The notes under the pieces: generated by a model
What the model was told of the DNA's origin: nothing
Database searches by the model: none
Seen by the model: only the letters and a program-made list of their open reading frames with translations
Translations under genes and position numbers: made by a program
NCBI RefSeq assembly: GCF_020360975.1
Contig: NW_025408695.1
Span: forward strand, 24,299-88,298
Reading direction: 5' to 3'
Length of the DNA stretch: 64,000 bases
DNA from: Hirsutella rhossiliensis
Lineage: Eukaryota > Ascomycota > Sordariomycetes > Hypocreales > Ophiocordycipitaceae
Shown here: positions 45,965 to 56,298 of the stretch, one piece after another
Position numbering within the stretch: position 1 is the stretch's first letter
How the letters are laid out: every line of letters starts with the position of its first letter

Positions 45965-48672
45965 ATGGCCCCTGCCGAATCAAAAACATATGCCGCAGCG
46001 AACTTCTTCGCCCCTAGGACCCGGCGTAAATTGCCAATGCAGAATTATGCCAGCATTGAGCGTCCTCAATTCAACCTCAGAACCCCGCGCGCGCCCTGAT
46101 CGTAGCACAACTCCGGCTCCTTCGTCTCCTCTTTCAACTGGCGAAGATACAATTGTCTGCGCGCCCCCGGGCCATCCTGACTGTGAGTCAGATGATGACA
46201 TGCCCGACACGGATACACCGGAGCCGCCATTGGACAATAGCCATATGACGCTCGCAGAGAAAGCCGGACTTATCAAGAAGTGGGCCGACAACAAACAGAA
46301 GCATGTTCGCAAGAAGAGAGACAAGAACAGCCACGTTTATTGGTACATGCAGAGGAAGCTATAGACAGAAGCTTTTACTCGGAGTACAGGGATGGACCGA
46401 AGATCTTCCAAGAGTTCCGGTGGACTTGTATAGAATGCCTTCAAAATCCCTCTACTCTTCGGAAGGTATTCCAGGTCCTTGAATCGAACCGCCGAGGGGT
46501 TACCTCTGGCATGGGAGACCATTTAAAAACGCACAGTATTACGAAGGAGTCTCACCACGCTCGAATCAATGGATACGGCCGCGCCATTGGTGGAGGAGAT
46601 TATACAGAGGCAGATGCATGGAGCGGTCGACCTAGGCAAAGCAAGGCTCACAGCAAAGGAGTCTATCCGCCGGTGGTTTGTAAAACACCGACAACCCTTC
46701 TCTGTTGTCGAGACTCCTGCTTTCCAAGAGATGTTCTTGGCTCACAATACAACCTGTGTGTACAGGAGTCGTATAACGTTACGCAATCATCTACACAGAC
46801 TTTGTCGAACGCAGGGAGAAGCTGAAGATTGAGCTTGAGTACAATTGTGATACCATCTCGTTCACCCTCGATATCTGGACAGCACCGAACCGGGTGCCTA
46901 TTTTCGCTATTATTGCGCACTGGATTACGCCGGAGTTTGAGGAGAGAGAGGTTATTGAGTTTATCGAGCTCAAAGGATCTCACACTGGCAAACAACTAGC
47001 TGAGATAGTTGAGAAGACACTTGAGGAGCTCAGGCTCAAGCCCAAGCTTCTCGCCATTACAGGAGACAACGCCGCTAATAACGGGACGCTCTGTCAGTCT
47101 CTGTACGATTCTCTCAAGACCAAATTCGACGACAAGGTGAGTCCAATAGGGAGGCCCCGCATGCGCTTCCACGGCAAGAAGAGTTGGATCCGCTGTCTAG
47201 CTCATATTACCTCACTCATTTGTGATGGCGTCTTGCAAGATCTCAAGGCAGGCACAGCGAAGGAAGCCAAGAAGATGCTTGATAAGTGGGACGAAGAGAA
47301 TAAAAGCAACAACTACACCATTCCGGGAGACTCTAGTCAGGTGGGATTGCCAAAATTCGCCTCCTCAATCTGTGGATGTTGAGATCCGGGCCTAGAGAGC
47401 AAGACTTCAAATGCATGCCCGCACGCACTATCGGAAGCCAACCTACGATGTCGACACTCGCTGGAATTCGACCTACGACATGATTGACCAATTCCTTGAG
47501 CTTGAGGCAGAGTATACCGAGTTCGTTGATACTCACCCGCAAGTCAAGTGCCTCCTGCCCTTATCGGGAGAGATTGTCGCTCTCTACCAACTACGGAAGG
47601 TTCTGAAGCCGTTTAAAGAACACACTCTGAAAGTCTCCGAAGTTATGCCGTCGATCTCACAAAGTCTCGATATCTATTGGGATTTGGAAGCTCTCCTTGA
47701 TGATGTAGTCGAAGGAGTTGGCGAATTTTCAGACCTTGATGTGTCCATTCGAAACGCCTTCTCGAAGGGCAAAACAAAACACGCTACATATATGAAGAAG
47801 CTTGACGATCAAATGATGCTATTCGCAGCTCACATCCTGGATCCGCGTTATAAAACTCACCAACTAGAAATGATGATACCGGATCAATACTCTGAGATTA
47901 TAGCTAAAGTCAAGAAGTATTTCAGAACGGAGTGGCCGGAGCTAGCAACATTGGATGCCACAAACTCATCTATGAGCCAATCCAGACCAGCTGAGCGTCC
48001 TCAAGGAGTCTCCATTGCGCAGTGGAGAGCCATCCAAATGAAGAAGGCGAAGGAGGCGGAGGCCGGCGCGGCGATCCCTATTTCGGAGCTTGAACGGTGG
48101 TTTGCAACTCCTCGAACAGAGTTCGACGAGTCTATTGCAAAGTCTCCAGACTTCTTACGGAAGTGGTGGAAAGAACACAAGGACGAGTGGCCACTTTTGG
48201 CTACGGCGGCGCGTGATATTCTCTCTGTCTCTGGCTCTGAAGTTGACGTGGAACGCCTCTTCAGTGGTTGTAGAGACGAATTCGGGATCCGCCGTCACGC
48301 TTTGAAGGCAGATACAGCGCGAGTACTAACGCTTTTACGGAGTTCTTATACTCAGGAAGATAAGATCGATCAGGCGTTGATCAAGGCGGCCATGGAGTAT
48401 GACATCCTGCCATTTGCCAATAGTATTATTTGGAGACCAGACCACATTCCGGGCAAGCTGGTAGATGGTATGAATATACCCTCATTGTATGTGTATATGC
48501 TAATCTGCGTTCAGACGAGAATCTTCCTTCTCAACCCCCTGCTCCTGCGGAAGTTCCCACCGAGGCTGAGGCTCCCAACGAACCTCCTACCCCCAAACCT
48601 CCTGCCCCCCAAGCCGATGAATCTGCGATATCAACCCCCCGCCCAGATACAATGGAGGCTTCGGAGGCTTGA
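45965..48672 (+). pseudogene. hAT transposase with one intron, a few frameshifts
   Basis: ATG at 45,965 (MAPAESKTYAAANFFAPRTR). Domains: a basic N-terminal region with a BED-like area near 46,210-46,560 (HVYWYMQ..., SGMGDHLKTHSITKESHHAR); RNase H-like core TISFTLDIWTAPNRVPIFAI (46,850-46,910), LLAITGDNAANNGTL (47,050), RCLAHITSLICDGV (47,190); YDVDTRWNSTYDMIDQFL (47,440); and the dimerisation domain FLRKWWKEHKDEWPLLATAA, RDILSVSGSEVDVERLFSG (48,150-48,270). An intron with good signals (GTATGA...GCTAAT...CAG, 48,468-48,514) joins LVD to DENLPSQPPAPAE, giving a stop at 48,672 after MEASEA. Frameshifts near 46,070, 46,365, 46,560, 46,800 and 47,380. Only the last third is continuously open. Confidence 0.88.
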
Positions 48673-49777
48673 GGCTCTACGAGTGTGTAGCCGTGTACAA
48701 TGGCGGATTCGAACGCGCTGTACCGACGTATTTTGAGGATTCGGCAAAGCTTTTGAAAAGTGCTTATTTTCGGTCTATTTTCCTAGGACATGCGGATCAG
48801 TATTTATGTAAGTTAATTTTTGTAGTATTCTTTTTGTAGTATTCTGGATTATCGAAAGGTTTCTCAGAAGGCTATAAAACTATATACTACTTATTGGCGG
48901 TTCTGAGGTATCTTTGCGATCGCTTAGGTACGCACCAAATTCACTTCGTTTAGGGGATCCCTTCAAACCATTCATGAATGGCCTGAATTGGCCCGAACCC
49001 AACTTGAATCGCGAAAATTGGAGCTTGAAGATTTTGAATCAAGATCCAAAAAATTCAATTCATTTGATTCATCCTTCATTCAAAATCTTCAAAAAATTCA
49101 CCTTCATCTATCACCCCTACACGGCGCCGTACGGTTGGAACACGTCGACTTCTCATTCTCGACGGGCACGGCAGCCATGTTACGCCGGAATTTGACAAGT
49201 ACTGTACGGATAATGCCATTGTGGTACTCCAAATGCCAGCTCATTCCTCACATCTCTTACAGCCTCTGGATGTCGGGCGCTTTTCGCCCTTAAAACGATA
49301 TATGGGCGGAAGGTTCAAGAGAAGATGCTCGCAGGGGTCAACCACATCGAGAAAGAGGACTTCCTGCCTCTATACGTCGAGGCCCGCCGACAAGCACTCT
49401 CCCCGTCGAACATCCGAAGTGGATTCATGGCCACAGGCCTTTCCCCATTCAATCTGACCCGGGTTCTGTCACGGTTACGCGTTCAGGTTGACAGGAATGG
49501 CAACCATGATGCACGGCAACAACTTGTCGAGGAGGAGCAGGCCCGACGGCAGAGAGAAGAAGAGCTATGCGTCCTAAGACAGCGTGCACCACCACGGTAT
49601 AGTAAATGCAGGTATTTTGAACACAATGCCCGGACGTGTAATAGATAGACAGTTCTGAATTGACTTGCTTGTTTGTCTCTTGGAATCAATTGCCGTCTGT
49701 TGTGTTCGGTTGGTCGTGACGTGAGGTGCGGGTCGCGTCGGTGGGAAATTTTTGAGCGGGTAGGGGGTGTGACCGGG

Positions 49778-49848
49778 TGTCACGAAAAATCAAGCCACCT
49801 GTTGTTCAGGTGACATGTTCAATTGAACATCAAATCTGCTTCGCGACA
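49778..49848 (-). repeat. 3' LTR of the TRIM
   Basis: 71 bp, identical by eye to 50,079-50,149 and about 97% alike to the solo copy at 43,222. Confidence 0.9.
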
Positions 49849-50078
49849 CACCCCCTCAGGGATCACGGGCTAGCCTGGGATTCCTGAGACCACTCTCGCT
49901 TTAGCTCTGGGCCTTCTCTGCCTTGTGCCATTCGGGCTACTCTGCGACAGTGCCTCGGGCTCTGGCTATGGCATTACACAGGTGCAGGTCTCGAACACTG
50001 ACTCCGTCGGGGTGCGCGCTAGCCTAGGTGGTCGTGCGCAGTTACCGGAAGTTCCAGGAGGTTAGCCGGGCTCATAAC

Positions 50079-50149
50079 TGTCACGAAAAATCAAGCCACC
50101 TGTTGTTCAGGTGACATGTTCAATTGAACATCAAATCTGCTTCGCGACA
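50079..50149 (-). repeat. 5' LTR of the TRIM
   Basis: 71 bp. The primer-binding site lies immediately inside at 50,064-50,078 (AGCCGGGCTCATAAC on plus). Confidence 0.9.
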
Positions 50150-50335
50150 CCGGGAAGGGGCTGGATTACGTTAAGTTAACTAAGTTAACTAACTACACGG
50201 GTCCGTACAAGCCACGGGTCCCTGCTGAGTCAGTACCGTCCACGGTAAATTTTCCTGCCTCTCGCTACAGGCTAATCGTGCCCGCCCCCACTTTATTGGG
50301 ATTCGCTTTGTGCTACCCTTTTAATGGGCAACATT

Positions 50336-50818
50336 GCCTCCATGGCGTAGTGGTGACACGTCTGGAGTCTCTGCTCTGCAGAGAGGTCGGTTCGAAACCG
50401 GCTGGAGGCACCCTGGGTGAACAGGGTACACCGGGTTCCCGCTCGTCATCAGGGCCAACGTCATGAGAGAACACCAGTTCACAACGTCAAGTTCAAAGGA
50501 AGAACCGAAAACAAAAAAAAAAGTTAATTGCAACAGAAGAATACGTCAAGTACAATCGGCGTACCAACCACCATCAATTACTAACACAACCAGCTTCAAC
50601 TTCGACAAATCACGCTTCAGTTGCTGAGAATAGGATGCTGAACACTTGGAGAAATTGACCTTCAAGCAGGTCTGTCATGAAGCGAACAGTGGAACGGTTG
50701 GCGCAGCGTAAGATGATCTGTGGGGCTTGAGGTGTCATGCATCAGTGTATCGAACCGTCAATAGCCAGAGCGTCTAGGCCCTATAGGAAGTATCCTCCGG
50801 GCGAAATAAATCCATACC
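50336..50818 (+). mobile_element. tRNA-derived SINE with LINE-like 3' part
   Basis: The head (50,336-50,410) is tRNA-like: 7-bp acceptor arms GCCTCCA/TGGAGGC, a Pol III A box (TGGCGTAGTGG) and a B box (GGTTCGAAACC) in a good T arm. The anticodon arm does not fold canonically, so it is a derivative and not a working tRNA. An A-rich run (50,508-50,522) follows. The segment 50,555-50,810 then matches the 3' untranslated region of the LINE downstream (54,140-54,390; e.g. GCTGAACACTTGGAGAAA and GACCTTCAAGCAGG). It is flanked by 13-bp duplications AATGGGCAACATT (50,323-50,335; 50,819-50,831). Confidence 0.8.
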
Positions 50819-50831
50819 AATGGGCAACATT

Positions 50832-53800
50832 GTGGTTTTGGCGGGGGACTTCAACCGCCACGACCTCCTCTGGGGCGGAGATGAAGTGTCAGCGAGCAGA
50901 CAAGGGGAGGGCCAGCCCATCATTGACCTGATGGACGACTTTGGTCTTAGCAGCCTTCTCCGAGGAACGAAAACGTGGCAAAGGTCGGACGAGGAGAGCA
51001 CCATCGACTTGGTGCTGGCATCGGCGGAACTGGCGGACGAGTTGACATCCTGCGTGATTCATCCAACAGAGCACGGATCAGACCATAGAGCGATCCAGAC
51101 GACCTTCGACATTCGAGTGCCGGAGCGTACCTTTCCGCAGCGCCTGATGCTCAAGAACGCGCCGTGGATCGCCATCGCAACCAGGGTCGAGGACGAGCTT
51201 CGGCCTCTTCCGTGGACTGTGGGGGTGCAGACGCAGGCGGATCAGCTCATGCGGGTGGTCACCAAGGCGCTTCGAGATCTGACTCCTCGAGCCCAGCCGC
51301 CGTCATACGCGAAGCGATGGTGGACAAAGGACCTGACGCGACTCCGTCGGACGTACACGTATTGGCGCAATCAAGCAAGGGCGCAGCGAAGAGCCGGTCA
51401 ATCGCGTCCGGATCTGGAGCAGCGCGCCAGGAGGCTGCGAAGGAGTACCACGACAATTTGCGGAGACAAAGAAGGCCCATTGGGATGACTTCGTCATCGA
51501 AGGAGCATCTGGAGGGCTGCCAAGTATCTGAAGCCTGGTACGGAGATGACGGATGACAAGGTGCCCCGCTGAAGAGAGCCGACGGTTCGATCACCGAAAG
51601 CAAGGGCGAGCAAGCCGAGGAACTCCTGAGCACCTTCTTTCCGCCTCTGCCAACGAGGATCGAGCCGGAGGGCGAACGTCCGCAGAGATAAAAATAGCCA
51701 TGCCAGACCTCACCTTGCAAGAGATTGAGGAGAAGGTGATGGCGGCGAAGCCCTGGAAAGCGCCTGGTGAGGATGGCCTTCCTGCGATCGTGTGGAAGAA
51801 GCTCTGGCACGTGGTCAAGCACCGGGTGTGGACGCTCTTCAGCTCATCGCTCCGAGAGGGCGTCGTGCCTCATCAATGGCGAACGGCCAAGATCATCCCT
51901 CTGAGGAAACCAGATAAAGGAGACTACACCTGGCCAAGGCGTGGCGACCGATTTCTCTCCTGTCGACGCTTGGCAAGATTCTGGAGGCAGTCGTCGCGGA
52001 ACGTATCAGCTATGCAGTCGAGGCTCAGGGCTTTTGCCCGCGAACCACTTTGGTGCACGGAAGCGCAGGTCCGCAGATCAAGCACTCGTGCTTCTGCAGG
52101 AGCGAATCTACAAGGCCTGGAGAACGGGCAGAGTGCTCAGCCTCATCAGCTTTGACGTCAAAGGCGCATACAACGGGTGTGCAAAGAGCGAATGCTCGAA
52201 AGGATGAAAGCCGAGGCATCCCGAGTCGACTGGTCAATTGGATAGACGCATTCTGCTCGGGACGGACCGCGTCGGTGGTTGTCAACGGGCACACATCCGA
52301 GCAACAAACCCTGCCGCAGGCCGGCCTACCCCAGGGATCTCCTCTGTCGCCAGTGGCTTTTCTTTTCTTCAACGCAGACCTGGTGCAAAGACGGATCAGT
52401 AATAACGGTGGCTCCATCGCCTTCGTGGACGATTACTCTGCCTGGGTCACGGGGCCAACGGCAGAGTCAAACAGAGATGGTATCCAGTCGATTATCGATG
52501 ATGCGCTTGATTGGGAGAAGCGCAGCGGCGCCACATTTGAAGCAGAGAAGACATCCTTCATCCACTTCACGCATCGCGGGCGTGACAGCGACCTGCCTCT
52601 CATCATCAAAAACGATGTCAAGCCGAAGAGCAACGTGAAGCTGTTGGGAGTCATCATGGACAAAGCGCTTCGCTTCAGGAACACATCGCCAGAGCGGCCG
52701 CCAAGGGGCTGGCCGCGGCCATGTGTTTGAAACGACTGAAGATGGCTTCGCCACGGATGGCGAGGCAACTGTTCGTCGCGACCGTGGCGCCAGCCATGGA
52801 CTATGCCTCAAACGTGTGGTCGCACGCGTGCGGGGTGAAAGAAGCGGTGTGGATTGGCAGGGCCCAGCGAATCGGAGCCCAGGCTGTCACGGGAGGCTTC
52901 CGCACGGTGGCAACGGCAGTGGCCGAGGCCGAGGCCGGCGTGCAATCGTTCCGAGAACGGCATGCTCAAGCGGCAGCGAAATTCTGGATAAGGATGCGGA
53001 CGCTCCGAAGACGCATCCTCTGACATCGTTGAGGCTCAAACTGAACAGGAGGTATGCGTCGCCAATGCAGAAGCTCGCCTCGGCGATGGGAAGAATAGAT
53101 ACCAAGCGCCTGGAAGTCATCCACGAGTTCGCACTGGCGCCGTGGGACGAACGAGTGCAGGCAACGGATGAGACAGACCGAGTGGAGGTGCTGAAGTCGG
53201 ATGACCCGGAGGACATCACTATTGCGACGTCCAGCTCGCAAAGGAAAGGCAAGGTCGGGTTGGGAGGCGTCGTTCGGGATGCTTCCGCGACAGCGTAGAC
53301 GAAGTGCTGGCCAGCTACTCCGTCACTCTCGGCTCCAGTGATGAGAGAATGCCTACACAGCAGGACTCGAGGCAATCGCCACGGCTCTGAGGTGTGTACC
53401 TCTCGGTCTTCATGACCGAGATCTCACGGTTGTGACGAGCAACCGCTCTGTCCTGCAAGTCATCGGGCGGCCACGGCAACAGTCTGGTCAGTGCACGATA
53501 CGGGCGATATACGGATCTGTTGAGTATCTGGCGAAAAGAGGCTGCAGAGTCAGACTTCGTTGGGTGCCTGCAAAGAATGAGGAGTTCACCCTTGGGCCAC
53601 TGGCCAAAATGCAAGCGAAAAGAGCGACGCGAGACGAGTGCATCGCCGAACCAGCAACGTTTCAAGCAAGATCAACGACGTTACGACTGCTGCTCAACGA
53701 AAACGCTCGCGTTCGTCAGATCCCGGAAGGGTTGGAAAGCACTCAAAGCGCATCGATAAGGCATTGCCGGGCAAGCACACCCGCAAGTTGTACGACGAGC

Positions 53801-54131
53801 TAACAAGAAAGGAATCCGAAGTGTTGATACAACTTCGAACTGGCAAATCGCGGCTGAATAGCTACCTCTGCAAAATCGGGGCGGTGGAATCGGATGAGTG
53901 CACTTGTGGGCAGTCTGCAGAAACAGTGGAGCATTTCCTCTTTCGATGCAGAAGATGGACGGTACAACGAGAGACCATGCTGCGATATGCGCGCGGAAGG
54001 TGGGAGACTTGTCTTTCTTCCTAGGAGGCAAGGCAGAGTCAGACGACGACAAGTGGCAACCTGATATTGGGGCTGTGCGTGCGACGATACAGTTCGCATT
54101 GGCGACAAAACGCTTCAGTATGGACCGTTAA
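50832..54131 (+). pseudogene. LINE ORF2: endonuclease (partial), RT, RNase H, CCHC
   Basis: Endonuclease C-terminal half with GDFNRHDLLWGG and HGSDHRAIQT (50,850-51,090); linker; RT starting KPWKAPGEDGLPAIVWKKLW (51,750), PISLLSTLGKILEAVVAERI (after a frameshift near 51,935), FDVKGAYNG (52,150), GLPQGSPLSPVAFLFFNADL (52,322-52,380), catalytic IAFVDDYSAW (52,416-52,445); RNase H VGLGGVVRDA (53,250) with RLRWVPAKNEE (53,550); and a C-terminal zinc region DECTCGQSAETVEHFLFRCRRW (53,895-53,960). Frameshifts near 51,480, 51,935, 52,190, 52,670, 53,020, 53,300 and 53,640. The FVDD box replaces the common YVDD/FADD. Confidence 0.9.
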
Positions 54132-54403
54132 CGGGCCATGTACTGATCAAGAACAACCATACTAACACAACAGCCTTCAACTTGGCAGACCGCGCTTCAG
54201 TCGCTGAAGGTAGGACGCTGAACACTTGGAGAAACTGACCTTCAAGCAGGCCTGTCATGTCACAGCGAACGAGGCTGGAAACAGATGGAAAGAAGCGTTG
54301 GGCTTTAGGTGAGGAGAAACCATGTATAGTAGGTACGTAGCTTAGCGTAGTGGCTCTATGGGGGAACCCTCCGGGCGCAATACAAAATAATAATAATAAT
54401 AAT
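50832..54403 (+). mobile_element. Tad-like LINE, 5'-truncated
   Basis: Begins abruptly inside the endonuclease domain and ends in a TAA/AAT microsatellite tail (54,384-54,403). The duplication AATGGGCAACATT lies on both sides (50,819-50,831; 54,404-54,416). Truncation at the 5' end with a simple-repeat tail is typical of target-primed reverse transcription in Tad-group elements. Confidence 0.9.
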
Positions 54404-54416
54404 AATGGGCAACATT

Positions 54417-55020
54417 TGCACCTCTCCTATGACCTTCTGTGTGGCACTTGTTGCATGTCGGTAGTCTTGCTCTAAGGGGCTCGTCCTGCTGCTTGGCTAG
54501 CTGCTCTTCTGGCTGTTCCTCTGGCTGTTCCTCTGGCTGTTCGTCTTTCCGCTCGTCTTGCTCTTGCTCTTTTGGCTCGTGATTATGCTGACAGATGAAT
54601 TAGTAAAATACGAAGCGGTAATCTGTCGGCTGTCGTGCGTTCCAGACGCGCTCACCTACAAGATGATGCCCGCCTGCACTTCACGGTCTCTCCTTCCCGC
54701 CGCAATCAGGGCATATGATTCCCTGACCACGCCATGACCGGCGCATGTGGAACATTTGGACATTTTCGTTTTCGGCACAGGCAGTTGTAAGCAGATGCGA
54801 GTCAAGGCGAGTCAAATAGTTCTTAGCAAGGATATCAAAAGGGTGAATGCTTCCCGACATGAGAGGTGGAGAAACCTAAAGGCGGGGAAATTTGTCAGCT
54901 CGCTACCTCAGCAAATTGCTTATTGGCCACAAGGGCAACATGTGATACCCCGTATCCTCCACTTAATTTTCTGCCCAGCTGACTGTCTTGCCATTTCGTC
55001 CTCCAAAAATTGACGAGAAC
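54417..55020. other. Flank of the LINE: E/Q-rich, zinc-knuckle-like frame (minus) and no clear gene
   Basis: On the minus strand at about 54,600-54,420 there is EPKEQEQDERKDEQPEEQPE... followed by RLPTCNKCHTEGHRRGA, a CxxCxxxxH zinc-knuckle-like end. The SINE/LINE pair inserted right at its 3' edge. It may be the tail of an old transposase or a host gene. Between 54,620 and 55,020 I see no supported gene. Confidence 0.35.
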
Positions 55021-56260
55021 ATGTCGGATGAGATCTATCAGCAGCGACAATGTCAGATTTGCTTGGGCTGCTTTCCAACAAACAGGGAGCTACGCACCCA
55101 TATTGAAGGATATCGAGTAAGTTATCTCTAGCCGTTTCACTGGCCGTGCTGATCTTTCTCCAGTCTAAGGAAAGCTTTCTATCAGCCGAGATCGCCAAAT
55201 GTCGAGCCCACTCAAGTCAGCTCATCGATAGCTACGATACGCCATGTGATGGAAATGATGGCAACGATAATGGGAATGGCGATAACTGCGACGGAGAGGA
55301 CGATGACGGTGAAGTAGCATATGCAGCGACGAACATCGCATGGTCGCGATCACACTACTGCCCCTACAAAGACTGCAGGCGAAACGAGCCCTTCGACAAA
55401 AGAAAAGACTTCGGCGGCACTTTGCAACACGTAACACTCGTTCCATTTTCTGGATAGGCGGATTGCTAATACTCCAAGCGCAGACGTTCGGTGCGAAGAA
55501 GTATGCGTGTATTGCTTCCGAGTTTTCACCAGGGCGAGTCAGTACATTGGGCATGCAAGCAGCCATAGAGATGGGCATGAGGCAAAAGATTCGTATACAG
55601 CCCAGATCTGCGATGGGCTCCGTAAACGGGTCGATGATGAGCTGCGTCCTTTACTTGCAGGATCTCGGCATCCATCAAAAAGAGGGGAAAATAGGACCAA
55701 GAAACGATCTTTGGATGTCGCAAACATGGAATTGAGCCCGACGACTTCGAGGGCTCAAAGGACCAGGACAAGAGCAGAAACTAACAGCGTCGATGAGAAA
55801 ATTAGGAACTCATTGCCACCAGCTCCTTTCCATGACCTCATAGGTATGGAACTCTTTCCGGAATTTTCCTCGCCAGCGTTCTAACGTCCAACAAGGCACG
55901 GGCCGTGGCCACGTCCTCAACTCCATGCAATCAGTCACCACTCTTAGGCCATCGGCTAGCTGTGATGAGGCCATGGCTATCGGTGGCGACTTTGCAAATA
56001 TTCCAGTGCCGACCTTGTACCGGACTTCGCAACTTCTGGACCAACCGTATGAAGACTATAGCGCTCCCGTCTTCTGGAACATGACCTTTCCGCCAAACCA
56101 TACGGCGCAGCAATACCAGGGGGGGGGGTTGGATCAAGTTCATACAGACATCATGACTTCACCTTTGCTTCCAACAGTTGATCGGTCTCGAAGTATGCAA
56201 AACAATGGTGTTGAATTCCAGGAATCACAGGATGAAGCTGCAGGGTACCAAGAGCAATAA
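55021..56260 (+). CDS. C2H2 zinc-finger protein, four exons, one base missing
   Basis: Exons: 55,021-55,116, 55,164-55,430, 55,484-55,843, 55,896-56,260. The introns are 47, 53 and 52 bp with GT...AG and branch points such as GCTAATAC and TCTAACG. Finger 1 CQICLGCFPTNRELRTHIE (residues 11-29). Finger 2 CPYKDC...RRHFATH is joined across intron 2. Finger 3 CVYCFRVFTRASQYIGHASS follows directly. An acidic DGNDGNDNGNGDNCDGEDDD stretch lies between fingers 1 and 2. The C terminus is polar and unstructured. A single-base deletion near 55,408-55,412 (before CGGCGGCAC) breaks the frame within finger 2; splicing and all other frames fit. Likely a nuclear DNA-binding regulator. It is either a fresh pseudogene or a sequencing error. 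Confidence 0.78.
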
Positions 56261-56298
56261 TCTTTTTTCTGTTAAGCCATGTCTTCAGAGTTCACTCC

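Larger units (their letters stand above)
44407..49119 (+). mobile_element. hAT element inserted in the pogo transposase
   Basis: Ends TAGGGCTGATATTTGAAG (44,407) and the inverted CTTCATCTATCACCCCTA (to 49,119), imperfect TIRs. Exact 8-bp duplications CACGGCGC flank it (44,399-44,406; 49,120-49,127). Subterminal zones repeat TTGAAGATTTTGAA/TTCAAAATCTTCA words. It carries its own transposase gene and an old solo LTR (44,779-44,998) in the 5' region. Confidence 0.95.
43591..49648 (+). pseudogene. pogo transposase, interrupted by the hAT at 44,407-49,119
   Basis: Two coding parts, 43,591-44,406 and 49,128-49,648. The first holds an N-terminal psq-type helix-turn-helix (VLLAVKAYQQGQ...AYDVPQSTVSGRLRG), a CENP-B-like second HTH broken near 43,900, and the first catalytic Asp in VYNFDETGFQMG. 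The second holds LLILDGHGSHVTPEF (second Asp) and HSSHLLQPLDVGRFSPLKR (third Asp), with a C-terminal Cys/His tail (SKCRYFEHNARTCNR). The frame rejoins exactly when the hAT and one copy of CACGGCGC are removed (FDPYTRR/RRTVGTRR). A frameshift at about 43,900 and one near 49,300 remain. It would cut and paste at TA sites in the nucleus. Confidence 0.9.
49778..50149 (-). mobile_element. 372-bp TRIM with 71-bp LTRs
   Basis: Two identical 71-bp direct repeats (49,778-49,848; 50,079-50,149), TG...CA, enclose a 230-bp non-coding interior. The flanking duplication is CCGGG (49,773-49,777; 50,150-50,154). On the minus strand the 5' LTR is followed directly by GTTATGAGCCCGG, complementary to the initiator tRNA-Met anticodon arm, and the 3' LTR is preceded by CTGAGGGGGTG, a polypurine tract. 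Those are the minimal signals of an LTR retrotransposon with no coding. Each LTR holds the palindrome ATGTTCAATTGAACAT and a CACCTG/CAGGTG hairpin. Confidence 0.88.
43520..50171 (+). mobile_element. pogo-family element, split by a hAT and a TRIM
   Basis: Terminal inverted repeats start ACGTAATCCAC(C)CCCTTCC at 43,520 and end GGAAGGG(G)CTGGATTACGT at 50,171, flanked by TA on both sides (43,518-43,519; 50,172-50,173), as in Tc1/mariner/pogo elements. The right repeat is interrupted by the TRIM at 49,778-50,149. Without both insertions and their duplications the element is about 1,554 bp with one transposase gene. Confidence 0.9.

Noticed and set aside
43222..49848. The inverted 71-bp repeats at 43,222 and 49,778 as TIRs of one large transposon
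   Set aside because: Each has its own 5-bp duplication, and the 49,778 copy pairs with 50,079 in direct orientation. They are LTRs of a TRIM and a solo LTR; the true pogo ends are at 43,520 and 50,171.
50336..50410. A working tRNA gene
   Set aside because: The acceptor and T arms and both Pol III boxes fit, but no anticodon arm with a T33-type loop can be formed, and the segment runs into an A-rich tail with target duplications, so it is a SINE head.
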